A stretch of 43,352 nucleotides of DNA from Acidimicrobiales bacterium (GCA_025456085.1 JALOLF010000025.1:1-43352); one strand, 5' to 3'; counted from the stretch's first letter, positions 8,487 to 16,452 are shown. The notes: generated from the sequence alone by a model not told the origin. Numbers and translations: made by a program.

Positions 8487-8502
8487 GTAGCGTACAAGCT
8501 AC
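8487..8502. promoter_or_regulatory. Palindromic operator at the HTH gene start
   Basis: GTAGC-gtacaa-GCTAC, 5-base perfect arms, immediately upstream of the HTH GTG at 8481. On the coding strand it contains TACGCT about 10 bases before the start codon, which could act as a -10 box; then the mRNA would be nearly leaderless and the regulator would bind on top of its own promoter. Confidence 0.5.
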
Positions 8503-8597
8503 GGGATCGGGGGTGACACGTAGCTGGGGGTCTGCAGGAACGGTGACCGCGCAGTCGCCACGCCAAGTGGCGCAGCCCTGGAGTATGCGAGGCAGAG

Positions 8598-8744
8598 GTC
8601 AAGGAACCGCTGCTGTACCCAACCTGGTGTCGTCCGCTGCACGTCGTGGTGGTCGTGGATGACGCACACCAGGAGGAGCGGGTGATCACGGTGTACGAAC
8701 TCGAACCGGGCCGCTGGTCCGCTGACTTGCGACGACGACGCTGA
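8598..8744 (+). pseudogene. C-terminal remnant of a DUF4258-type toxin gene
   Basis: In the frame ending at TGA 8742-8744 one reads CRPLHVVVVVDD, then ERVITVYELEPGRWSADLRRR. GRPLHVV....I.TVYEPDP..W is the signature end of DUF4258 proteins, the usual partner encoded before YgiT/MqsA-like proteins. No start codon with a ribosome site and no normal N-terminal half were found, so the gene is truncated. Its stop overlaps the next start in TGATG, the original operon junction. Confidence 0.55.
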
Positions 8745-8986
8745 TGCGATGCCCAGCGTGTGATCAGGCCGACCGGGTGGCGGTACGGCGAGCGAAGATG
8801 GTCGAGTGCGACGGCCGGGTCGCGGTCGTGAGCGACGTGCCCATGCAGGAATGCCCGGCGTGCGGGGAACGCTGGATCTCCCTCGAGGTGGCCGAGCGCC
8901 TCGACGCCATCCTGCACCAGCTCATCTCGAGCGGTGCGGAGACCGCTACCGGGCACTGGGACAGCTTCACGTCGTCGGTGGCCTGA
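8744..8986 (+). CDS. YgiT/MqsA-type zinc-finger protein, probable orphan antitoxin
   Basis: 80 residues. Two Cys pairs are present: MRCPACDQ at the start and PMQECPACGERWIS at residues 34-47, typical of YgiT-type N-terminal zinc domains, where the sequence V-P-x-x-x-C-P-x-C-G-E is highly conserved. It continues with a helix (LEVAERLDAILHQL) that in relatives contacts the toxin. The start at ATG 8744 is set by the TGATG overlap with the toxin remnant. Since the toxin is truncated, this antitoxin is probably an orphan. The 8987-9227 stretch after it shows no gene. Confidence 0.75.
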   Translation: MRCPACDQADRVAVRRAKMVECDGRVAVVSDVPMQECPACGERWISLEVAERLDAILHQLISSGAETATGHWDSFTSSVA

Positions 8987-9227
8987 CACGACACGGCGGG
9001 TGGGACGGTTCGACCGTCGCCACCGTCCGCGGTCGAGACGCAGCCGGACGAGTGCTCGTGCTGCACCGCGAGTTCTGCCACGTTCTCTACCGCAGTGCCC
9101 GACACGTGATGGCCCTGGATGGGACCAGGCGGTACAGCGGGAGCGGGAAGTCCCTGCTCGCTGGTACCAGACGACACTCGCTGGTACTGGAGGGACAACC
9201 GGCGTGAACCCGAGAACCCGACGACGC

Positions 9228-9300
9228 GTCAGGAGGACCCAGGCGGCGACGAAGGCGATCGTGTTGGTGGAGAGGTGGGCCAGTACCGGGCCCAGCAGAG
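9228..9300 (-). pseudogene. Remnant of a CPBP protease gene 3' end
   Basis: Reads PVLAHLSTNTIAFVAAWVLL, the same C-terminus as the intact DUF389-CPBP gene at 15116. By eye, 68 bases (9231-9298 against 15135-15202) align with six mismatches, all consistent with a former coding copy. It is joined directly to a DUF2252 remnant. No start or catalytic part remains. Confidence 0.65.
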
Positions 9301-9324
9301 CAGGCTGGTGGTCGTGGAGGCTGG

Positions 9325-9650
9325 TCGGCATTGCGATCTCGAGCGCCGACGCGGCGGGTTCCTCGAACTGCAGGATCACTGATGGTCGCCGGTGTTGTTC
9401 TGGAGCAGCACCACGAAGGCGCGCATGCCGACGCTGCCGACGCCGATCACCTCGTGGGCGATGTCGAGCACCCGGTAGCGGGTGAGCAGCGAGGCGTGGA
9501 CGTCGGACAGCGTCGAGACGTACTCGGTGAAGGTGGAGCGGATGGGCTCGTCGATCGTCGCGGTGCTGACGTGGTAGGTGACGGCGTCGAGGGGCACGAG
9601 CACGGGATGGTTGGAGCGGAATCGCAGCCGGGCGTCGATACCCGCTCGAC
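9325..9650 (-). pseudogene. Remnant of a DUF2252 gene, frameshifted
   Basis: On the minus strand one reads RFRSNHPVLVPLDAVTYHVS, then RYRVLDIAHEVIGVGSVGMR and AFVVLLQNN, followed after a frameshift and stop by ILQFEEPAASALE. The V(D/V)(V/I)A.KVVGVGSVGTR...LLQ block and the ILQ(F/V)KEA..S.LE block are the hallmark of DUF2252 proteins, which are normally over 400 residues. Only about 110 residues are left, in two frames, abutting the CPBP tail remnant. Confidence 0.65.
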
Positions 9651-9692
9651 CTCAGGCGACCTGGTCTCGCGACATCGCGGTATCGTGCGTGC

Positions 9693-9902
9693 ATGGCGAA
9701 GCAAACCACCGTGAGGCTGCCGGAGGAGCTGGCCGAGGATGCCGAGGCGGTCGCCCGCGTGAAGGGCACCAGCGTGAACCAGCTCATCGTCGATTCGCTG
9801 GCGGCCGAGATAGAGCGTGTGCGTCGTGACAAGGACTTCACAGCGCGGGCCAAGCACCTGCTCGAACGGGACAAGGAGCTGCTCGAGCGGCTCGCTCGGT
9901 GA
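9693..9902 (+). CDS. Ribbon-helix-helix antitoxin of the Doc pair
   Basis: 69 residues. The N-terminal strand KQTTVRLPEELAEDAEAVA and the helix-turn VKGTSVNQLIVDSLAAEIE form a clear RHH/Arc-type DNA-binding domain; the C-terminal charged helix (DFTARAKHLLERDKELLERLAR) would bind the toxin. Its stop overlaps the next GTG by 4 bases. The family is dimeric and normally represses its own promoter. The small size and order are standard for type II antitoxins. Confidence 0.85.
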   Translation: MAKQTTVRLPEELAEDAEAVARVKGTSVNQLIVDSLAAEIERVRRDKDFTARAKHLLERDKELLERLAR

Positions 9903-10294
9903 CGCGCTACCTGGGGCTGGCCGAGTACTTCTGGCTGGCTGAGCAGGTGACCGGGGTGGACGCAGCGGTCCTGGCCAAGGCCAGCCGGGCCGATCTGGCC
10001 GACAGCGCGCTCCACGCTCCGGCGGCCGGCTTCGGTGACGAGGAGTTCTACCCGGACGTCTACGACAAGGCGGCGGTGCTGTGCTGCCGGCTGGCCTGGA
10101 ACCATCCGCTGCCCGACGGCAACAAGCGCGCGGCGTGGGCCGCGCTGGTGGTCTTCATCGACCTCAACGACGGGGTGTGGGACCCGGACCCTCCCGACGT
10201 CGACGAGGCCGAGGAGGCGATGATGGCAGTTGCCGCCGGCGAGGTCGACGAGCCCTGGCTGGCCGACTGGCTCCGGCAACGCGTCGGCTTCTAG
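9899..10294 (+). CDS. doc: Doc-type Fic-fold toxin
   Basis: 131 residues from GTG 9899. The Doc/Fic active-site motif is visible at residues 69-77: H-P-L-P-D-G-N-K-R, followed by AAWAALVVFIDLN. The N-terminal part (MTRYLGLAEYFWLAEQVTG) matches the start of Doc proteins, which phosphorylate elongation factor Tu in phage P1. The acidic C-terminal part (DVDEAEEAMMAVAAGEVDE) is also family-typical. It forms a coupled operon with the RHH antitoxin instead of Phd. Motif residues are intact, so the toxin is probably functional. Confidence 0.85.
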   Translation: MTRYLGLAEYFWLAEQVTGVDAAVLAKASRADLADSALHAPAAGFGDEEFYPDVYDKAAVLCCRLAWNHPLPDGNKRAAWAALVVFIDLNDGVWDPDPPDVDEAEEAMMAVAAGEVDEPWLADWLRQRVGF

Positions 10295-10452
10295 CGGCTC
10301 TTCCGACGAACCGCCCGTCACGAGCCTGACGATGCCGAGAACTCGTCGGTTGGTCAGGGGTGGTCCGGTGGTCGGTTTCTCCCGCAGGCGTCGGTTTCTG
10401 AGCGCGCCGAAGCTGAGGGTCGAGGTCTCGCCGATGGCCGTGGCGGGTGGTG

Positions 10453-10911
10453 TCAGGCGGCCGATCGGTACTCGTTGATGAGTCCGCCGCAGACGGAGCG
10501 TCGTCGGATCGGCTGGCCTGGCCGGACCGCGGTGATGACCTTGCCGCTGGCGTCGTCGGGAGCGCGTTGGTGCAGACCGCGGTGGGGCCGGTGGGCGTTG
10601 TCGTGATCGAGGTACTCGACGAGGAGCGCTTCGAGGTGCCGCCGGTTCCAGATGACGGTGCGGTCCAACAGCTCGTGGCGCAGGGTGCGCACCCACCGTT
10701 CCGCGGACGCGTTGGCCTGCGGCGCTCGCGGCGGGGTCTTCAGGACGGTGATGGCGGATCCGGCGAACACGTCGTCGAAGGATCGGGTGAACTGCCCGGC
10801 TCGGTCGCGGATCAGGAACTTGAAGCCGTGACGGTCATCCCAACGCATGAGCAGTTTTCGGGCTGCTTGGGTGGCCCATGGCCCCGCCGGGTTGGGGGTG
10901 ATCCTTGGCCG
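10453..10911 (-). pseudogene. Transposase C-terminal remnant (integrase-core, IS481/IS3-like)
   Basis: Reads RITPNPAGPWATQAARKLLM, then FKFLIRDRAGQFTRSFDDVFAG (the second catalytic Asp region), PRAPQANASAERWVRTLRHELLDR (the catalytic Glu in AERW) and YLDHDNAHRPHRGLHQRAP, i.e. the C-terminal half of a DDE rve-domain transposase. The N-terminal HTH and the first Asp are absent; sequence upstream of 10911 is out of frame and unrecognisable. It marks the right border of the toxin-antitoxin cluster. Confidence 0.75.
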
Positions 10912-11128
10912 GCGGACGGGCGGCGACGAAGTCGTGGGCTTCGTAGCGGAGCTACTTGTAGGTGCGGGAGCGCTCGTAGGGGATAGCCGCCCGCTCGAGG
11001 AAGCATCGCCCGGCACCTGCCCGACGGGGCCGCGCCGGTGTTCAGCGGCCGCTGGCCGAGAAGTTGCCGGCACCACGGGCGTGACCATGATGATGAGTCG
11101 GCCAGACGAGTCCTCGCCAGGTGCCCAC

Positions 11129-11194
11129 CTTGCAGGTGCTGGTGGTCCAGGGTTGGAGGCTCGACACGCACGACCCCGCGCCGCTCCACGCTCG
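11129..11194 (+). pseudogene. Short remnant of a second HEPN gene
   Basis: Reads LQVLVVQGWRLDTHDP and then, after a frameshift, RRSTL. This matches LEVLIVQGRRLDTHNPRRSTL of the intact HEPN protein (coding 6431-6494). Nothing recognisable flanks it within 10912-11283. It shows that the HEPN cargo existed at least twice in this region. Confidence 0.5.
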
Positions 11195-11283
11195 TGAATC
11201 CACGCACGCTGTCGGACCAGATGGAGCCGAGGGGCCGGCGGTCGGTACTGTCGGTCACGTACCCTCGCACGGGGACGGACAGT

Positions 11284-12165
11284 GTGAACGACGTCGATAC
11301 GCTGCTCAACCGGTTGTGCCATCTGATGGTCGCTCTCGAGCGCGCCATCGGTGATGCGCCCGACGACGCCGGCCGACGGTTGGGTCTCGACATGCCAGGT
11401 TTGGCGGTGCTGGTCTCGCTCGATCTGTTCGGTGAGCTGCGCCCGTCGAGCGTGGCGGAGCTGCTCGGTGGCACATCGTCGATGGTGACCAAGGTCCTCG
11501 GGCGGTTGGAGCGTGCCGGCTACGTGGACCGGAGGCTCGGGTGCTTCCCGGATGACCGGCGGGCCGTGGCGGTTCGGGTGTCGGATGGCGGCCGGAAGGC
11601 CATCGGGGTGTGTGATCGAGAGCTCGCGGCGTTGAGCGTCGATCTGCTCGCCGCGATGGCGGCGGTGAACTTCGGTGCGCAGGCGAACCGGCAGGGCGTG
11701 GCGAGCGACGAACCGCTGCCGGGTGAACGGCCGCCGAGCACGGGGCCCGGTCTGGCCGAGTTCCTTCGCTTCGTGGTCGAGATCGACAAGCCGATCCTGG
11801 CCACCGTGGGGCAGCTGGATTCCCTGCACCCGGCCGATCCTCGTGGACTCCTGGTGCTGTCCGAGTTGGACCTCCACGGTCCGATCCGCGTCGGCGCCCT
11901 TCCCCGGCTGATCGATCGTTCGCGCAACGCTTCCGAACGGGTGGTGCAGCACCTCGAGGCCGATGGGTTGGTCGAGCGGGTGCCGGGCAACGTGCCCGGC
12001 GACCGACGGGCGGTCGTCGTCGAGGTGACCGCCGTCGGTCGCGCCGTGGTGCGCGGTGTGGTCGCCGCGATCGCCGCGCACCTTCCGGAGCTGCGCCCGT
12101 CGATGGCCGCGCTGGCGCTCGCCCTGTCCGGTGAGCGACAGGGTCTCGGATCCCGGCTCGGCTGA
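11284..12165 (+). CDS. Tandem MarR-family regulator (two winged-helix domains in one chain)
   Basis: 293 residues from a GTG start preceded by ACGGGGACGG. Two MarR modules are visible. The first (residues about 5-130) has LFGELRPSSVAELLGGTSSMVTKVLGRLERAGYVDRR. The second (about 150-290) has LDLHGPIRVGALPRLIDRSRNASERVVQHLEADGLVER, each followed by the wing D(D)RRAV.V.V.. MarR proteins normally dimerise; a fused tandem would be a pseudo-dimer. It precedes the intramembrane-protease cluster by 105 bases in the same direction and may regulate it. An upstream ATG at 11219 is possible but lies in remnant DNA. Confidence 0.75.
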   Translation: MNDVDTLLNRLCHLMVALERAIGDAPDDAGRRLGLDMPGLAVLVSLDLFGELRPSSVAELLGGTSSMVTKVLGRLERAGYVDRRLGCFPDDRRAVAVRVSDGGRKAIGVCDRELAALSVDLLAAMAAVNFGAQANRQGVASDEPLPGERPPSTGPGLAEFLRFVVEIDKPILATVGQLDSLHPADPRGLLVLSELDLHGPIRVGALPRLIDRSRNASERVVQHLEADGLVERVPGNVPGDRRAVVVEVTAVGRAVVRGVVAAIAAHLPELRPSMAALALALSGERQGLGSRLG

Positions 12166-12270
12166 ATCCGCCAGAGCTGCTCATACTGGACGTAACTTCT
12201 CATCGGAGCAGATAGTCTGCTCAGGTCCCGTGGTTCCCAACCGGGGATGGGTATGAGGAGGCGTTCGACG

Positions 12271-12948
12271 GTGACAGATCTGCAAGACGTGTCCCCTGGC
12301 TCGGGTCGTCCCGAGGACTGGGTGCCGGTCGAGCATCGGATCCTCGGTATCGACCGACGCACCATCGCCCCTGCGCTCGGTGTGCTCGCGCTCGTCGTGA
12401 TCCTGGCGGTCGTGTTGCCCGCGGTCGACGAGTCGGTCGCCTACGACGACCCGGTCGCAGCCGGCGACGTGATGGATCTAGTCGCCGGCAAGCTCACCTT
12501 CGTGCCTGCGGAGGGGTGGAACCGCGTCGACGGTTCGCTCGTCGGTGAGGGCACCGTCGAGGCGGTCGGCTCGGTGTCGGCCGTCGTCATCGAGGACGTC
12601 AGCGTGTCGATCACCACCGGCGAGTTCGACGGCACCCCGGACGAGCTGCTGGACCAGATCAATGACGTGAACGAGGAACTCGAGGACCCGCGCGGACTGG
12701 GCGCGACCGGACCCCGCCAGGAGGTCACGTCTGCCAGCGGGCTCACGGGCGTCGCCGAGACCTTCACCGGTCTCGAGGAGCGGGGGATCGTCGCCGCGTT
12801 CGTGGTCGACGTCGACGGCACCTCGGTCGGCGTCGAGGTCGTGGTGCGCGGCTCGGTCGAGTCGATCGAAGACCACATCGAGGAGATCGCAACGATGCTC
12901 GATTCCATGTCCCTCACGGCCGGCGGCGACTCGGGGGTGGGATCATGA
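12271..12948 (+). CDS. Single-pass membrane protein co-encoded with PrsW protease
   Basis: 225 residues from GTG 12271 with GAGGAGG 9 bases before. A short cytosolic part (LQDVSPGSGRPEDW) is followed by one transmembrane helix (APALGVLALVVILAVVLPAV, residues about 30-50) and an extracytoplasmic domain of about 170 residues with alternating strands and an acidic character. The membrane topology would make it a candidate PrsW substrate or partner. The stop overlaps the next ATG (ATGA). I recognise no named family. Confidence 0.7.
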   Translation: MTDLQDVSPGSGRPEDWVPVEHRILGIDRRTIAPALGVLALVVILAVVLPAVDESVAYDDPVAAGDVMDLVAGKLTFVPAEGWNRVDGSLVGEGTVEAVGSVSAVVIEDVSVSITTGEFDGTPDELLDQINDVNEELEDPRGLGATGPRQEVTSASGLTGVAETFTGLEERGIVAAFVVDVDGTSVGVEVVVRGSVESIEDHIEEIATMLDSMSLTAGGDSGVGS

Positions 12949-14108
12949 CCGCTCCCGTCGATGCCGCCGCCGACCGGTCTGCGGCGATCGAGGCGTCCGG
13001 CTTCGGCCGCACGTTCTCACTCGTCCAGACCCACAACATGGGGTTCTGGGTGTACCTGCTCCTGGTCGTGGTCGGTCTGCTCGCCATGTTCCAGCAGTTC
13101 CAGGGCCCGCTCGCGGCCTTCGAGGGCTCGCTCGTGTTCAGCGTCGGGCTGTTCGCCGCGTACACGGTGCCCTTCTGGCTCTTCCTGCGCCATATCGACC
13201 GCTTCGACAGCGTGCCGGAGAAGCTCGCTGTCGCGGCGTTCGTGTACGGCGGGGTGGTGGCCACGTTCGCGATGGCGACCTACGCGAACAACGCGGTGAT
13301 CTCGCTGTGGGGCAAGGCCAACGGCCAGCAGTTCGCCGCGGACTGGGCGGCAGCGCTCACCGCGCCGTTCACCGAGGAGCTGGCGAAGGCATCGGGGTTG
13401 GTGCTGCTGGTGCTGCTGGCTCCGCGTCTGATCCGCACCGCCTTCGACGGCCTCATCGTCGGAGCGTTCCTCGGTCTCGGCTTCCAGGTCTTCGAAGACG
13501 TCATCTACGGCGTGCATTCCGCCTATGGCGACTTCGGTGTCGATGCCGTCGCCTCGACGTACACCACGAGCGTCATGCGCGTCGTGGTGGGGCTCACCTC
13601 GCACTGGACCTACAGCGCCATCTTCTGCGCGGGGCTGATCTACGTGATCGGACGTCCGGACGAGCCGCGCCGCATCGGACGAGGGTTGCTGCTCATGTTC
13701 GCCGCGATGGCGTTGCACGGTCTGTGGGATGCCACCGGGGGACTTGCGGGGATCAGCCCCATCCTGTTCCCGCTGGTCTACCTCTTCGTTCCGGTCACGC
13801 TCATCGCGCTGTTCGTGTGGATCTACAAGACCTCGGTGGTCACCGAGCGGCGGTGGATGCGCGAGCTGATGGAACCCGAGGTGGCGCTCGGGGTGCTCAC
13901 ACAGGCCGACGTCGACGCGCTCGCCGGGAGTCGCAAGCAACGCAAGGCCTACGTCAAGGCCCATGCGGGCCACAAGAGCCACGTGCACGCCAAGCACGTG
14001 CTCGACGCGGCGGGCGACCTCGCGACCCAGATCGCTCGCGACGGCGGAGCCGACAGCGACCGGGTGCGCTTCGCCCGGGCCGAACTCCTCCGGGTCAAGA
14101 ACGCCTGA
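12945..14108 (+). CDS. PrsW-family glutamic-type intramembrane protease
   Basis: 387 residues, about eight transmembrane segments. The conserved PrsW/RCE1-like motifs are in order: FTEELAKASG (Glu-Glu pair, residues about 144-148), GFQVFEDVIYG (Glu, about 182) and ALHGLWDATG (His in the last motif). In Bacillus, PrsW cleaves the anti-sigma factor RsiW. The C-terminal cytosolic tail (RKQRKAYVKAHAGHKSHVHAKH) is basic and His-rich. Translation is coupled to the single-pass membrane protein upstream, which may be its substrate; that is inference. Confidence 0.85.
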   Translation: MTAPVDAAADRSAAIEASGFGRTFSLVQTHNMGFWVYLLLVVVGLLAMFQQFQGPLAAFEGSLVFSVGLFAAYTVPFWLFLRHIDRFDSVPEKLAVAAFVYGGVVATFAMATYANNAVISLWGKANGQQFAADWAAALTAPFTEELAKASGLVLLVLLAPRLIRTAFDGLIVGAFLGLGFQVFEDVIYGVHSAYGDFGVDAVASTYTTSVMRVVVGLTSHWTYSAIFCAGLIYVIGRPDEPRRIGRGLLLMFAAMALHGLWDATGGLAGISPILFPLVYLFVPVTLIALFVWIYKTSVVTERRWMRELMEPEVALGVLTQADVDALAGSRKQRKAYVKAHAGHKSHVHAKHVLDAAGDLATQIARDGGADSDRVRFARAELLRVKNA

Positions 14109-14184
14109 CCGGCCTTCGTTGCGGCCAGATCGTCGGCCGCATGTCGATCACGACCACAGCACAACCCCGAGACAGGTGTTCCAG

Positions 14185-14988
14185 ATGCGCATCAGACCCT
14201 CTGCCCTCACCGCCATCGCCGCGATCCTCGGCTACCTCGTGGTGGTCTTCGTCGTCTGGGCGGCGACCGGCCTCGAGTACGACGAGGTCGGCGACACGGT
14301 CGGGAACGTCAAGAAGGGCATCGTGCTCGCCGTCGGGCTCGGCGCCGTCTACCTGGTCGTCGTCACGTCGGTGCTCGGGTGGTGGAAGCCGGCCATCCAC
14401 GAGCCGCGAAAGGTCGGCAGCGGCTGGATGTGGCTCATCCCGGGCCTCCTGGTCGTCGGCGCCGCCCTCAACCTGGTCGCCACGGAGTGGGGCGAGATCG
14501 ACGGTGTCGCCACCTACGCCCTCTGGTTGACCATCGGCACACTCCTCGTCGGCTTCTCCGAAGAGCTCCTGACCCGCGGCCTGGCCATCGTCGGTGGACG
14601 CGGCTCGATGCACGAGAACCGGGTGTGGGCCTTTTCCGGCGCCATCTTCGCGATCATCCACGTTCCCAACGTCCTGTTCGGCGAGAGCATCGCTTCGACC
14701 GTCCAGCAGGTGGTGTTCGCGTTCGCCGTCGGCCTGACCTACTACGTGACCCGCCGGATCTCCGGGACGCTGATCGTCACCATGGTCCTCCACGCTCTCT
14801 GGGACTTCTCGACGTTCATCCAGGCGCACTCCGTCGACGAGCTCGAGGAGAAGACCGCGTCGCTCGGCAGCTTCGCGATGTACCTGGCGGTCATCGTCGG
14901 CATCGTCGCCCTCGTGAAGATCCTCAAGACCGGCGACGTCGTCGAACCCGGCGGCGACCAGCTCGCAGCAGTCGAACAGCACGCATGA
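14185..14988 (+). CDS. CPBP (CAAX/Abi) family intramembrane metalloprotease
   Basis: 267 residues with about eight membrane segments. CPBP motifs are present: SEELLTRGLAI (EExxxR), FAIIHVPNVL (FxxxH) and LHALWDFST (HxxxD-like). Membrane proteins of this family process prenylated proteins in eukaryotes and peptides or unknown substrates in bacteria. It lies 76 bases after the PrsW gene in the same direction and ends before a perfect palindrome. RBS: an ACAGG at suitable distance. Specific substrate unknown. Confidence 0.85.
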   Translation: MRIRPSALTAIAAILGYLVVVFVVWAATGLEYDEVGDTVGNVKKGIVLAVGLGAVYLVVVTSVLGWWKPAIHEPRKVGSGWMWLIPGLLVVGAALNLVATEWGEIDGVATYALWLTIGTLLVGFSEELLTRGLAIVGGRGSMHENRVWAFSGAIFAIIHVPNVLFGESIASTVQQVVFAFAVGLTYYVTRRISGTLIVTMVLHALWDFSTFIQAHSVDELEEKTASLGSFAMYLAVIVGIVALVKILKTGDVVEPGGDQLAAVEQHA

Positions 14989-14992
14989 TCCC

Positions 14993-15021
14993 TCGGTCAC
15001 GCGTGCAGCACGCGTGACCGA
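14993..15021. terminator. 29-base perfect palindrome between convergent genes
   Basis: 14-base arms (TCGGTCACGCGTGC and its complement) around a single A. It starts 5 bases after the CPBP stop and faces the convergent DUF389-CPBP gene that ends at 15116. With no T-run it is probably a bidirectional terminator. A one-base spacer cannot be a hairpin loop as written, so the stem tip must open; a protein-binding palindrome is the alternative. Confidence 0.6.
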
Positions 15022-15115
15022 CCCGATGGCGGTGTGAGGCACGACCCGGTACGAGCGGGCAGGGCCCTCGACCATGGCCCGAAGGTCCTGGCTGCGGCTC
15101 CTCGTCGCCGTCGAT

Positions 15116-16435
15116 TCAGTGCCCGGAGGTGCGCAGGAGGACCCAGGCGGCCACGAAGGCGATGGTGTTGGTGGAGAGGTGGGCGAGCACGGGGGCCAGC
15201 AGGCTGCGTGATCGGAGCCGCAGCCAACAGAACACCAGGCCGGCGACGAAGGTGACCGCGACCGCGCCGAGCACGACTGCGACTCGCCCGGCCGTCGTCC
15301 CGGTGGCGTCGCCGACCGCCTGGTTGCCCGCGGCGGTGGACAGCGTGGGCGTGATGTGCCACAGCCCGAACAGCGCGGACGAGGTGACGACCGCGGCGCG
15401 GCGGCCCCAGGCGCGTCGGCCGGCGCCGAGCAGGATGCCCCGGAAGGCGAGCTCCTCGGGGATCACGGTGGCGACCAGGGTGACGACGGCGATCTGCCAC
15501 AGCAGGCCCGCGGCGGAGACGTCGGCGCGGTCGTCGTCGAAGAGGTCCTGGGTGGCGGGCAGGGAGGCGGCGACCGTCACGGCCGTGGCGACCAGCACCA
15601 CGTTCGAGAGCAGCACCACCAGTGCTCCCCACATGGGGTCGTCGCGGCCCATGGCCAGCGCAGCACCGACATGGGCGGCGGCCGGGATGGTCGTCACCGA
15701 GATGGCCACGCCGACCGCCGCGCCGCCGGGACGCTCGAAGGCCATCATGCCGGCGACTCCGGCGGTGGCGGCGACCATCAGGCTCCCCGGGCCGAGTTGG
15801 GTGAGTGCCTCACCGATGGTCGTGTCCGCGAGCACCAGGGTCTCGGGGATGCTTCCGAACAGACGCAGCAGCGCAGTCGCGGCGAACACGCCGGCGGCAC
15901 TTGCCGCGAGCCCTATCAGCAGCACGCGCGTCGCCCTCCGCGCGAGCTGCCAGCGACGTTCGACGAGACCGATGGCGGTCGCAGAGATCGGGAGCAGGTC
16001 GGGGCTGATCGCCGTGGCGCCGACGATGAGCACCGCCGACCCGGTGAGCACGCCGATCCCGGCGATGATCCCGGCTGCGACCATGAACACGAGGTAGCTC
16101 GACGCGAGCTCGGCGTGCTCGTCGGCGCGGCCCACGATCTCGGCCCACACCTGCCCGCCCGACTCCCCCGAGCGCGTCTGGGCACGCCACCCGAGCGGCT
16201 GGATGCCCGGCACTCGCCACAACGTCACGTCGTCGGGCTCGATGCCGAACGTGGCCAGCCGTTCGATGGCGGCGTCAGCACTCGAGACGTCGACCTGGGC
16301 CGACAGCGACTCCAGTCCGTCCGTCGTCGATGCGCCTCTCGTGACGTGACGGACCCCGGGGATCGGAACGAGCGCCGAGCAGACAGCGTCGACCAGATCC
16401 GGCTGCACGAAGCAGTCGAGCGCGAGCAGCGTCAG
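15116..16435 (-). CDS. DUF389-CPBP fusion membrane protein
   Basis: About 440 residues. The first part has a soluble ferredoxin-like domain (LLALDCFVQPDLVDAVCSAL) and then the DUF389 membrane block (SSYLVFMVAAGIIAGIGVLTGSA, VGATAISPDLLPI). The last 170 residues are a CPBP protease domain: IPEELAFRGILLGAG (EExxxR), ALFGLWHITP (FxxxH) and LAHLSTNTIAFVAAW. Both families are usually separate proteins. The start is uncertain: the upstream gene ends at 16453, no ATG fits well, CTG 16435 or the conventional GTG 16408 are options. A 3' remnant of a close relative is at 9228-9300. Confidence 0.75.
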   Translation of the reverse strand: MTLLALDCFVQPDLVDAVCSALVPIPGVRHVTRGASTTDGLESLSAQVDVSSADAAIERLATFGIEPDDVTLWRVPGIQPLGWRAQTRSGESGGQVWAEIVGRADEHAELASSYLVFMVAAGIIAGIGVLTGSAVLIVGATAISPDLLPISATAIGLVERRWQLARRATRVLLIGLAASAAGVFAATALLRLFGSIPETLVLADTTIGEALTQLGPGSLMVAATAGVAGMMAFERPGGAAVGVAISVTTIPAAAHVGAALAMGRDDPMWGALVVLLSNVVLVATAVTVAASLPATQDLFDDDRADVSAAGLLWQIAVVTLVATVIPEELAFRGILLGAGRRAWGRRAAVVTSSALFGLWHITPTLSTAAGNQAVGDATGTTAGRVAVVLGAVAVTFVAGLVFCWLRLRSRSLLAPVLAHLSTNTIAFVAAWVLLRTSGH

Positions 16436-16452
16436 CTCACCTCGATCCCATC

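Noticed and set aside
8072-10696. Single 874-codon minus-strand gene
   Set aside because: It only joins antisense of the HTH-region, YgiT, RHH and Doc genes with short remnants; domain matches lie in the genes listed instead.
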